From: JAEXOD01 sp963667875
Lineage (GTDB): Bacteria > Bacteroidota > Ignavibacteria > Ignavibacteriales > Melioribacteraceae
Direction: 5' to 3'
Assembly (NCBI GenBank): GCA_963667875.2
Contig: CAXXGC010000003.1
Coordinates: 310,001 to 374,000 of the forward strand
DNA: 64,000 nucleotides
Each line of letters begins with the position of its first letter. Position 1 is the first letter of the stretch. The notes below the pieces were generated by a model, which saw only the letters and a program-made list of their open reading frames with translations, had not been told where the DNA came from and made no database searches. A program made the translations under genes and the position numbers. This document shows, piece by piece, positions 43,700-51,540 of this stretch.

Positions 43700-45664
43700 A
43701 TGAGAACAATAAAAAAGCTTTTATTGGGTGATGCAAAAAACCCAAAAGATAAACAAATATTTCATCATTTATCGTTAATTGCGTTTTTGGCTTGGGTTGG
43801 TTTGGGTGCGGACGGATTATCGTCTTCGTGTTATGGCCCGGAAGAAGCTTTTTTAGCACTTGGAACACATACATATTTAGGTATTTTTGTTGCTTTGGCA
43901 ACAGGATTAACGGTTTTTATAATATCCATAAGTTATATACAAATTATTGAATTATTTCCAACAGGCGGCGGCGGGTATTTGGTTGCAAGTAAACTGTTAT
44001 CACCCAAAGTGGGAATGGTTTCGGGAAGTGCATTATTAATAGATTATGTTTTAACAATTACGCTTTCAATAGCAAGCGGTGCTGATGCAATTTTTAGTTT
44101 TTTACCTAAATATATGTATCCATATAAACTGGAATTTGCAATATTTGGACTTCTTTTATTAACAATTTTAAATTTGCGTGGTATTAAGGAAGCAGTAATG
44201 CCTCTGGTTCCAATATTTTTAACATTTGTTGCGCTGCATGTTTTTGCAATTGTTTATACGCTTATTACTCATCTTTCTAACGTAAGTGCAGTTTATACAA
44301 AAACAACTGCTGAACTTTCCGGATCAATAAATGAGCTTGGTATGTTTGGTGTTATATTCCTGATCCTTAAGGCTTATAGTATGGGTGCAGGCACATTTAC
44401 CGGTATTGAGGCTGTCAGCAACGGTCTGCCAATATTACGAGAACCTAAAGTGGTGACCGGTAAAAAAACAATGATTTATATGGCTGTGTCTCTTTCAATT
44501 ACAGTTATTGGATTAATGTTTGCTTATTTATTATTTGAAGTTAAACATGTCCCGGGTAAAACATTAAACGCAGTTTTGTTTGAAAATATGTCTGCTAATT
44601 GGGGTACAAGTTATTCAACAATTTTTGTATTTGCAATATTATTTTCGGAAGCAATATTATTATTTATTGCAGCTCAAGCGGGTTTTTTGGATGGTCCCCG
44701 TGTATTGGCAAGTATGGCGGGGGATAGATGGTTTCCTACACGATTTGCTATGTTAAGCGATAGATTAGTTACTCAAAATGGTATTTTGGTAATGGGCGCA
44801 ATTGCTTTAGTTATAATGGTACTAAGTAAGGGAAGTGTTAAATTGTTGATTGTGTTATATAGTATAAATGTGTTTGTAACTTTTTCGTTATCTCAGCTTG
44901 GTATGGTTAAACATTGGTGGCAGGAACGTAAAAACACAAAAGTGTTTTATAAGCTTTTAATAAATGGATTGGGACTATTTTTAACATTATTCATTTTAGC
45001 ATCAGTTGTAATTATTAAATTTGCCGAAGGGGGCTGGATTACAATAATAGTTACAGGTTCACTTGTTGCATTAGCTTTATTTATTAAAAACCATTACAAA
45101 AAAACTTTTGAAATGTTTAAATCATTAAATACAATTGTGGATTCAGTTAACTCCTCAATGTATGATACTGTATTTCAAAATGAAGAACATAAAATAGATA
45201 TAAAATATACCGATAAAACCGCTATTCTTTTAATTAACGGTTACAACGGACTTGGTTTGCATTCATTATTAAGTATCTTTAAAATGTTTGGAAAAACTTT
45301 TAAGAATTATGTTTTTGTTCAAATTGGAACAGTTGATACAGGTAATTTTAAAGGATCACAGGAAATTACACATCTTGAAAAATACATTAAAACCGAAACT
45401 GAAAAATATGTTCAGTTTATTAAACGTAAAGGATTTAATGCGGAAGCATATACAGCAATTGGAATTGATGTAGTTGAAGAGATTGAAAAAATAACACCTA
45501 AGATTATGGAAAAATATAAAAATGCAGTATTTTTTGGCGGACAGATAGTTTTTCCAAGAGATACTTTTGCTACAAAATGGCTGCACAATTATATTGTTTT
45601 TGCCGTACAGAAAAAACTATATAACATGGGAATCCCATTTGTAATATTACCAATTAGGTTATAA
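43700..45664 (+). CDS. KimA-like APC-superfamily potassium transporter
   Basis: The membrane protein of 654 residues has about 12 helices in the first 455. The APC signatures are LGADGLSSSCYGPEEAFLAL (about 34-53), ELFPTGGGGYLVASKLL and AGTFTGIEAVSNGLP. A cytoplasmic C-terminal domain follows (about 465-654). These features fit KimA/YdaO, a high-affinity K+/H+ symporter that is controlled by c-di-AMP in Bacillus. An amino acid permease is the alternative, but the start motif and the long C-terminal domain favour KimA. The sensor kinase upstream probably controls it. The stop is 1 nt from the stop of the convergent lipoprotein gene. Confidence 0.82.
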   Translation: MRTIKKLLLGDAKNPKDKQIFHHLSLIAFLAWVGLGADGLSSSCYGPEEAFLALGTHTYLGIFVALATGLTVFIISISYIQIIELFPTGGGGYLVASKLLSPKVGMVSGSALLIDYVLTITLSIASGADAIFSFLPKYMYPYKLEFAIFGLLLLTILNLRGIKEAVMPLVPIFLTFVALHVFAIVYTLITHLSNVSAVYTKTTAELSGSINELGMFGVIFLILKAYSMGAGTFTGIEAVSNGLPILREPKVVTGKKTMIYMAVSLSITVIGLMFAYLLFEVKHVPGKTLNAVLFENMSANWGTSYSTIFVFAILFSEAILLFIAAQAGFLDGPRVLASMAGDRWFPTRFAMLSDRLVTQNGILVMGAIALVIMVLSKGSVKLLIVLYSINVFVTFSLSQLGMVKHWWQERKNTKVFYKLLINGLGLFLTLFILASVVIIKFAEGGWITIIVTGSLVALALFIKNHYKKTFEMFKSLNTIVDSVNSSMYDTVFQNEEHKIDIKYTDKTAILLINGYNGLGLHSLLSIFKMFGKTFKNYVFVQIGTVDTGNFKGSQEITHLEKYIKTETEKYVQFIKRKGFNAEAYTAIGIDVVEEIEKITPKIMEKYKNAVFFGGQIVFPRDTFATKWLHNYIVFAVQKKLYNMGIPFVILPIRL

Positions 45665-45665
45665 G

Positions 45666-46487
45666 TTATAAAGGTACTCCAATAACAGGTTTTATTTGTA
45701 TTTGGAAATTTTTAATTGTTGTAGATCCGGTACCGCTAACTATTTCATTTCCAAATTCAATACTTGATAAAAATTCACTGTTTGTGATGTAGTGAGCCAA
45801 TATTAAGTACTCTAAAAATTTATGTATGTTTACATTAGTAATATTAGTATTATACTGATTAACAAATGTTAAACATGTCCAATTCATATTTTCAATATAA
45901 AGATCATATTCTACTCCATCGATATTAACAGAAGCTATTTGAGAACCTCTGGGAATTTGTCCGTAATTTTTAACCCAAATCATTATTTCTTTGGTGATTA
46001 AACTTACTGATGGTGTTTGGGAAGAAGTAATATATATATCTAATGAAGTATTGCCAACACCGTTAAAATTAGTTTCAATATTATCGTACGAAACACAAAT
46101 TGTATCGGACGCGCTGACTCGAATTGGAATTAATTCTGTTGTTGATAGATTACTCCAGGGTTTCCACCCAAAAATTATCTCAGGGTAAGCTTTAACGTTA
46201 TTATTAATATTTGATGGCCACTGCCAATTAAACCCCAAATCCATGCCTTTTGCATTAAATTTTACATTCACACTTTGACTGAAATTGGTTATTGAGCCTT
46301 TTCCTCGACAATTATTTGCAACTATATATTCGGAAACCTTAAAAGATCCATCAGGGGTACATATTGTTGTGTCAATATTTGATTCATCTTTTTTTGCTAC
46401 TGCTTTGGTTTCAACAATATTACATCTGCAAAAAGATACAATAATTAATATTAATAATGGGAATAAAATATTTTTAGAATAGTGCAT
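45666..46487 (-). CDS. GH12-family lipoprotein, copy 2
   Basis: The 273-residue product has a lipoprotein-type signal peptide with Cys at about 20-22, then a glycoside hydrolase family 12 beta-jelly-roll. It shows DTTIC, an INF-type N-terminal strand, KAYPEIIFGWKPW, LDIYITS, the nucleophile segment EIMIW (Glu about 167), GVEYDLYIENMNW, and the acid/base segment SIEFGNEIV (Glu about 246). Family members are endo-beta-1,4-glucanases or xyloglucanases. It is a tandem paralogue of the gene at 46536, less conserved (EIMIWVKNYGQIPRGS). It is probably displayed at the outer membrane for glucan uptake. Confidence 0.75.
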   Translation of the reverse strand: MHYSKNILFPLLILIIVSFCRCNIVETKAVAKKDESNIDTTICTPDGSFKVSEYIVANNCRGKGSITNFSQSVNVKFNAKGMDLGFNWQWPSNINNNVKAYPEIIFGWKPWSNLSTTELIPIRVSASDTICVSYDNIETNFNGVGNTSLDIYITSSQTPSVSLITKEIMIWVKNYGQIPRGSQIASVNIDGVEYDLYIENMNWTCLTFVNQYNTNITNVNIHKFLEYLILAHYITNSEFLSSIEFGNEIVSGTGSTTIKNFQIQIKPVIGVPL

Positions 46488-46535
46488 TTATAGCTGCCCT
46501 CATAAATTATGTTTCCTTTAGTTTTTTGATTGATA

Positions 46536-47357
46536 CTATTTTGCAATACCGCCGGGATTTTCTTCAACTACAATTGAATAATATTTTATTGATGTACTCC
46601 CCGAACCATTAACAATTTCATTGCCAAATTCAACGCTGGCAAGAAATTCGTTAGGTGAAATATACAGGTTTTCGAAAAGATACCCCAAAAACTTATCAAG
46701 ATTAATATTAGTTATGTTAGTTACACCTTTGTTTACAAAAGCAAAATAAGTCCATTGCCAATTGGCAGTATACAAATCGTATTCAACATTATCTATTGTT
46801 ACTGTAGCAACCTTTGATCCTCCCGGAGTTTGTCCATAGTTTTTTGTCCATATCATAACTTCGCGTGTAATATTGCTGCTTGTAGGAGTTTTAACTGATG
46901 TTAACCATAAGTCAAACGCTGTGTTTCCAGCACCATAAATAGAAGTGTTAATTGATGTAAATGATACATTAAGTTTTTTTATAGAGCCAACTCTAATAGG
47001 CAATTTTGTTGTAGTTGAACTGCTGCTCCATGGTTTCCAGCCGTACAAAATTTCCGGATAAGCTTTAACTTCGTTGTTAATGGAAGGCCATTGCCAATTA
47101 AATCCAACACTTAATCCATTTACATTTTTATTTACATATATGCATTGCGAAAAATCAGTAATTGTTCCTTTTCCCCAACAATTATTTATTATTGTGTATT
47201 CACCAACTGTAATGGCGGCATCTGTAGTACAAATAGTTGTATCAATAATAATAGTATTGTTATTATTTGTTACGGGATCAGAATCTTTTTTACAGCCGAC
47301 AAATATTGTAACAATTGAAAATAAACTGATGATTAATAATTTTTTGGTAAAATTCAT
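46536..47357 (-). CDS. GH12-family lipoprotein, copy 1
   Basis: The 273-residue product has lipobox IFVGC (Cys 22), an Asn-rich linker, then a GH12 domain. It shows DTTIC, YTIINNCWGKG, VKAYPEILYGWKPW, AFDLWLTS, REVMIWTKNYG (nucleophile Glu about 166), VEYDLYTANWQW, YFAFVN and SVEFGNEIVNGSGS (acid/base Glu about 245). Both catalytic Glu are present. It precedes its paralogue by 48 bp on the same strand and is probably transcribed with it. The divergent gap to the MerR gene carries palindromes. The natural substrate is a beta-glucan or xyloglucan by family, not shown here. Confidence 0.78.
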   Translation of the reverse strand: MNFTKKLLIISLFSIVTIFVGCKKDSDPVTNNNNTIIIDTTICTTDAAITVGEYTIINNCWGKGTITDFSQCIYVNKNVNGLSVGFNWQWPSINNEVKAYPEILYGWKPWSSSSTTTKLPIRVGSIKKLNVSFTSINTSIYGAGNTAFDLWLTSVKTPTSSNITREVMIWTKNYGQTPGGSKVATVTIDNVEYDLYTANWQWTYFAFVNKGVTNITNINLDKFLGYLFENLYISPNEFLASVEFGNEIVNGSGSTSIKYYSIVVEENPGGIAK

Positions 47358-47496
47358 AATAACTCGTAAATAAAATTAAAAAATATTTATTACAATTTAA
47401 GAATATTCCATCTATTTTCAGAGTGAAATGTGTAAAAATTTTAAAACTTGAACAAAAAACGACTTGTTTTTTAACTACATAAGCAATATATTAGTG

Positions 47497-47533
47497 TACG
47501 TTAACGTATAGTTTATAAAATAGTAAACGTTTA
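47497..47533. promoter_or_regulatory. Two palindromes in front of the MerR gene
   Basis: TACGTTAACGTA (47497-47508) is a perfect 12-bp palindrome, and TAAACGTTTA (47524-47533) a perfect 10-bp palindrome centred 26 bp away. They lie 11-47 bp upstream of the MerR start codon and in the divergent gap to the GH12 genes. They may be operators for the MerR protein. Confidence 0.5.
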
Positions 47534-47543
47534 GGAATACTTT

Positions 47544-47873
47544 ATGGCCAATTTATATTTAATTAATGAATTAGCGGAAAAATTAAATATACCACCATCC
47601 ACATTATTAGAATGGGAAAAAGAAAAACTATTTAAACCTGCCGGTTATACAGAAGACAGCACCCCATATTTTACCGAAGAGATTTTTAAGGAATGTAATT
47701 TAATTGTAAACCTTAAAAATATGGGATATAACTCGAGTGAAGTTTTGAAGATAATAAAAAACGTTGGTCTGCCTAAAGAAATAGTTAATATTAAGCAGAC
47801 TAAACCGAAAAAAAAAATTATTAACTGTTGGCGAGCTTGCCGAAAGAACAAATCTTTCACCCCGCACAATTAA
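47544..47873 (+). CDS. Two-domain MerR regulator, first part (frame breaks at an A10 run)
   Basis: Residues 1-75 form a MerR-type winged helix-turn-helix (LYLINELAEKLNIPPSTLLE, YFTEEIFKE, LKNMGYNSSEVLKII). After TKPKKK the frame reads nonsense and stops at 47873. At 47808-47817 there are ten A residues. Dropping one A continues the frame into a second MerR domain: LLTVGELAERTNLSPRTIKH then WEDKGIIEPDMRSEGGFRLY. The full protein would be about 230 residues (47544-48240). This may be a sequencing or assembly error, a mutation, or productive slippage at the A run. Confidence 0.65.
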   Translation: MANLYLINELAEKLNIPPSTLLEWEKEKLFKPAGYTEDSTPYFTEEIFKECNLIVNLKNMGYNSSEVLKIIKNVGLPKEIVNIKQTKPKKKIINCWRACRKNKSFTPHN

Positions 47874-47907
47874 ACATTGGGAAGACAAAGGTATAATTGA
47901 ACCCGAT

Positions 47908-48240
47908 ATGAGAAGTGAAGGGGGATTTAGATTGTATGCCGAAAATTATGTGTTTTTTTGCAGTTTAATTCTTGATCTGCAAAATTTTAATTATACTTTG
48001 GATGAAATTAAAGTGATTTCTGACTATTTCCGTGATTTTCTGAATTTTCAATACCACCCTGAATTGTTTCCAAAAGAAAAAATAGCTGTTGAATCCGAAC
48101 AGATGGATATGGAAATTGTGAGGTTATTTGATAAGATGGGTAAATTAAAGGAAGGAATTGAACGTTGGGAAAAATTGCTTAAAAATAAAAAAAAGGAAAT
48201 TGATCAGATAAAAACCAAAAATGCAAAGAGGAAAAATTGA
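47908..48240 (+). CDS. Two-domain MerR regulator, second part
   Basis: This frame holds the end of the second MerR domain (EGGFRLYAENY), a regulatory helix with FNYTLDEIKVISDYF, and a C-terminal coiled coil (about the last 50 residues, MGKLKEGIERWEKLLKNKKK). Similarity extends upstream of the first ATG to 47818, which shows it belongs with the fragment at 47544, not to a separate gene. The stop TGA overlaps the TTG start of the DUF6051 gene (TTGA), so translation of the two is coupled, which argues that the frame is in use. Confidence 0.65.
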   Translation: MRSEGGFRLYAENYVFFCSLILDLQNFNYTLDEIKVISDYFRDFLNFQYHPELFPKEKIAVESEQMDMEIVRLFDKMGKLKEGIERWEKLLKNKKKEIDQIKTKNAKRKN

Positions 48241-49460
48241 GTTATAAAGACGATTATTACCGCCTTCTAAATTCACTTACTAATAATATACCAATAATTG
48301 AAGATGATGGGGAATTAAAATTTTATGAAAAGACTTTTTCTTCCGATAAAGCAGAAATCAATCACTACGAAGTTAATCCATTTTCCTCCGATTATTTGAC
48401 AAATATGTTGTTTAACTACTACTTAAATAATAATTCATATTCTAAAAAATATATATTCCCAAGTAGTGATGAAAAGTTAAATCCATTTGAATGTAATAAT
48501 ATTTTTCCTTATAAAATTTTACATCCGGTTAATTCAAAACCCGCAAAGGAAATAATAATTCTTTTGCATGGATTAAATGAAAGAGACTGGAATAAATATT
48601 ACACTTGGGCGCATAAACTGCAAAAACAGACAAAAAAAAGCATAGTATTATTTCCACTTTCATTTCATATGGAAAGAGCACCTAAGGAATGGGGTGAAAG
48701 TAGGGCAATGTTTCAAGTTTCAAAAGAAAGAACCAATTTAATACCAAATTTAAATTATTCAAGTTATGCAAATGCCGCCTTAAGTACTCGGTTAAATTTT
48801 GAGCCTGAACGATTTTTCCTTTCAGGAATACAAAGTTTTTTTGATGTTATTCAGTTAATTGAGGAAATTCAAGCCGGTAAAAATGAGTTGATTGATAAAA
48901 ATGCAACCATCGATTTTGTCGGTTATTCAGCCGGGGCATTTTTGGGTGAACTGCTTTTTATGGTAAACCATAAAAATATTTTTTCAAACAGCAGATTGTT
49001 ATTGTTATGCGGCGGTTCGGTATTAGAGGAAACATATCCTGTTTCCAAAGCAATTCTTGATAGTGAATCTGTAAATGTATTAAAAGAATATTACATGAAA
49101 GATTTCGAAAAAAACATTGCAAAAAATGAATATCTGTCATATTTATTTAGCAAGTATGAAGATATTGGAATAATATTTAAAGCAATGCTTTCGAACAATA
49201 AGATGCAAACATTACGTAATTCATTGATAAAAGGATTAAACAACAGGCTTTTTGTAATGGCTTTAGAAAAGGACAATGTTTTTAGAGTTAAAGGAATAAA
49301 AGAAACATTTAAAAGCCTGGATGACAGACTAATTAAATTTTTCGATTTTGATTATAATTATACTCATGAAAAACCTTTTCCCGAAAAAAGCATTGAAAGT
49401 GAAAAAGTTACTATTGGGTTTAACAAATTTTTTGATTTGGCTGTTGATTTTTTAAGATAA
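48237..49460 (+). CDS. DUF6051-like alpha/beta-hydrolase protein
   Basis: The 407-residue cytoplasmic protein has an alpha/beta-hydrolase core (about 95-400). It shows EIIILLHGLNERDWNKYYTW (oxyanion-type HG), SFHMERAPKEWGESRAM and a nucleophile elbow GYSAGAFLGE (Ser about 227). The pattern matches the Bacteroidota family DUF6051, whose activity is unknown. It starts at TTG (48237), overlapping the MerR stop, with GAGG 5 nt upstream. The MerR regulator most likely controls it. A late Asp/His pair (MALEKDNVF, NYTHEKPFP) may complete a triad. Confidence 0.75.
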   Translation: MSYKDDYYRLLNSLTNNIPIIEDDGELKFYEKTFSSDKAEINHYEVNPFSSDYLTNMLFNYYLNNNSYSKKYIFPSSDEKLNPFECNNIFPYKILHPVNSKPAKEIIILLHGLNERDWNKYYTWAHKLQKQTKKSIVLFPLSFHMERAPKEWGESRAMFQVSKERTNLIPNLNYSSYANAALSTRLNFEPERFFLSGIQSFFDVIQLIEEIQAGKNELIDKNATIDFVGYSAGAFLGELLFMVNHKNIFSNSRLLLLCGGSVLEETYPVSKAILDSESVNVLKEYYMKDFEKNIAKNEYLSYLFSKYEDIGIIFKAMLSNNKMQTLRNSLIKGLNNRLFVMALEKDNVFRVKGIKETFKSLDDRLIKFFDFDYNYTHEKPFPEKSIESEKVTIGFNKFFDLAVDFLR

Positions 49461-49575
49461 TTAAGTTATTAGGTAAAATTAGTGGAAAAGATAAAAACAG
49501 AGATATTGAGAAGCACAAAAAAATAACAAAAATTAAATATAGTATTTTAGATTCAGAAGTTGAAACCCTATGGAT

Positions 49576-49654
49576 TCTGGTTGTTGTTGGTGTTGCGCGT
49601 GATTACAAACATGGCACCTCTCAAAAGTGCTTTTGTGGGAATAATAATGCGGTG
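49576..49654 (+). repeat. Double-hairpin dispersed repeat, truncated copy at 49.6 kb
   Basis: It has the spacer (GTTGGTGTTGCGCGTGATTA then CAAACATGGCAC) and the second, imperfect hairpin GCACCTCTCAAAAGTGC with the end GTGGGAATAATAATGC. The first hairpin is lost. The rest of the 49461-49785 gap holds only the terminator at 49750. Confidence 0.65.
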
Positions 49655-49749
49655 CACTATTTTTTCTTGTTTTAATTAATAATTCACCTTTTTTAATTCA
49701 CAATTTATAATTTGTTTCTATAAAAAATTCTCAAGAACCTTAAATTTGT

Positions 49750-49778
49750 AAAAAAAAAGGGAAGAAATTAATCTTCCC
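49750..49778 (-). terminator. Terminator of the minus-strand three-gene unit
   Basis: On the minus strand GGGAAGA pairs with TCTTCCC across a 6-nt loop, followed by nine T residues. It lies 8 nt after the stop of the gene ending at 49786. Confidence 0.88.
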
Positions 49779-49785
49779 ATTTAGT

Positions 49786-50193
49786 TTAATTTAATGTAAT
49801 TTTGTGTTGCTTTTGTTCAATTGACAGAGTATATAATATCGGTTTTTTAGTAACTTCATTATCCTCCTCTTTTATTTGTTTGCTGACTGCTGTAAGTAAT
49901 ATTGTGGTTTTAGTAATTTCTTTTAGTTCGATTTTTTCGAGGTATGTAAATTTTTGGATATTTAATACATTAGCAACTTTTTGTTTAAATACATCGGGTT
50001 TTGTTGCTGCTAAATCGAACCATCCATCATTCTTTTGACTTATTGACCAGTTTTCACGGATTAAATAAGCTAGAGTTGTTAATTCTTCGATGCCTCCGTC
50101 TTTATTTGTTTGTTCGGTGTATATTTGGTTAAGTTTATGTTGATTGTTTTTAATAGCAACAGACTGGACAATTAATGAAACTGTAAAGATCAA
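49786..50193 (-). CDS. Membrane-anchored protein of unknown function; start unclear
   Basis: As written from a TTG at 50193 it has 135 residues, with part of a membrane helix (SGIVILIFTVSLIVQS) then a soluble domain of about 110 residues, not recognised. The same frame stays open upstream to about 50275 and would add FKLLIKFPVINLII, completing the helix. No ATG/GTG/TTG with a ribosome site exists there. The upstream gene overlaps this stretch in the -1 relation across an A7 run (50255-50261, minus strand). Either it is made by frameshifting from that gene, uses a rare start, or an indel split one gene. Confidence 0.55.
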   Translation of the reverse strand: MIFTVSLIVQSVAIKNNQHKLNQIYTEQTNKDGGIEELTTLAYLIRENWSISQKNDGWFDLAATKPDVFKQKVANVLNIQKFTYLEKIELKEITKTTILLTAVSKQIKEEDNEVTKKPILYTLSIEQKQHKITLN

Positions 50194-50237
50194 AATAACA
50201 ATACCGCTAATTATTAAATTTATAACAGGAAATTTAA

Positions 50238-50618
50238 TTAATAGTTTAAAAATATTTTTTTCTTTTGAAAAAGCTTAATTGCCGGGCTGACTGAAAAAAT
50301 TAAAGTAAATGGAATAAATATAAAAAATACAATTGAAGCAAATAATATTGATAATGATGCAGGAAGGTATTTTGTAAGGGTAATTGGAGAAGTTTCATTT
50401 GCAATAACATCATAAATCATTACGCTGCCGGCCGTAAGCCATGGATAGGAAACTAATCCTATTTGTAATTCTTTATACTTAATTCCTGTACCGGTATTAT
50501 CTTTCATAAGATACATGTCGCCAAGAACGATAAATATAATTAAAACAACTAATAAAAAGAATACTATTTTGTTAACAAATTCAGAGGAATCATAATCTTT
50601 ATTAATTTTCGGATTCAT
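50238..50618 (-). CDS. Small integral membrane protein of unknown function
   Basis: The 126-residue product has one helix near the N-terminus (IVFFLLVVLIIFIVLGDMYL) and one or two near the C-terminus (ASLSILFASIVFFIFIPFTL), with a loop containing GTGIKYKELQIGL. It is not recognised. Start ATG at 50618 has a strong GGAGG and overlaps the upstream gene by 17 nt. The C-terminus FQKKKIFLNY is where the reading frame of the next gene begins, so it may be the first part of a fused product. Confidence 0.65.
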   Translation of the reverse strand: MNPKINKDYDSSEFVNKIVFFLLVVLIIFIVLGDMYLMKDNTGTGIKYKELQIGLVSYPWLTAGSVMIYDVIANETSPITLTKYLPASLSILFASIVFFIFIPFTLIFSVSPAIKLFQKKKIFLNY

Positions 50619-51240
50619 ATTTAATACCTCCTAAAGTTAAAATTGCTCTGTCTTGTATACAGCCCAACACTCCGCCGCCAAAATTTACAAATCCGGGGCG
50701 TTTTCCTATATGGCTTTTATCAAGACAAATTAAAACAATTTCGTTTGCTTCAACTTCAGAAATTTTTATTTCTAAATTATCATCAGCAAAATAAGTCTTC
50801 AAATTATTTGTATTTACGCTGTCACGCAAATTTAATGACTCAAATATTTTTTTTAGATCGGATTTTGATGAATTAGGCAAAGAGTTATAGGTTTGTAAAA
50901 TCTTAAAATATTTTTCATAAACAGTTTCTTTAAGTAGATTGCTGTTTATATTTGTTTGAAAGCTAACTAATTGGTTTTTCTGAAAAGTTGTAAGATTAAA
51001 AAAACTTTTCCAGGTTACTATTGTAAATAACATTAAAAATATTAATGTTATTGAAATAAAAACTTTTATACCTTTAGGAGCTTCCTCCTTTTTGAGATGG
51101 AAGAGGAGATATAGGATAAAGAAACCGCTTATAACGCCAATGGAATTAAGATTTGACCATAATCCATTATTAGGCGGAGTAAATAAAAAACTTAAAGTAA
51201 CTAATATAACAATTAAAATTAGTAGAACTATATTTTTCAT
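50602..51240 (-). CDS. Membrane protein with a soluble domain, unknown
   Basis: The 212-residue product starts at the ATG at 51240, which has GGAGG at 5 nt. Three hydrophobic helices lie in the first 80 residues (VLLILIVILVTLSFLF, IGVISGFFILYLLF, VFISITLIFLMLFTIV). A soluble domain follows (about 85-212), ending in a Gly-rich part FVNFGGGVLGCIQDRAILTL. The family is not recognised. It is the first gene of a three-gene minus-strand operon of unknown membrane proteins. Confidence 0.65.
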   Translation of the reverse strand: MKNIVLLILIVILVTLSFLFTPPNNGLWSNLNSIGVISGFFILYLLFHLKKEEAPKGIKVFISITLIFLMLFTIVTWKSFFNLTTFQKNQLVSFQTNINSNLLKETVYEKYFKILQTYNSLPNSSKSDLKKIFESLNLRDSVNTNNLKTYFADDNLEIKISEVEANEIVLICLDKSHIGKRPGFVNFGGGVLGCIQDRAILTLGGIKYESEN

Positions 51241-51540
51241 AAAACCTCCAATTATTTGTTTTCTGTGAAGGAGGAGAATCAATAAATAATACTAAATCAA
51301 AGGACATAACTACTTAACTAAATTAAACTACTACATTATTTTGCCTATTTCAAGTGGGGGATATTATTATTTTCATTTTTTTTATTATTTATTGAATTTT
51401 TGTTCTTTTTATTCCATTATGGCACTTATTAAGTATATGATTTGTTTACTTATTTTTAACTGTTATTTTAAGAAGAATATTATTATTTTATAATTTATTT
51501 AATTAATGTTAAATGTAGATCTTTATAAAGTTGGGGAAAT
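51241..51540. other. Divergent promoter region between the membrane-protein unit and the heme operon
   Basis: 300 bp of very AT-rich DNA between divergent genes. I see no gene, no repeat of the families described and no clear palindrome. It must hold the promoters of both units. Confidence 0.5.
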
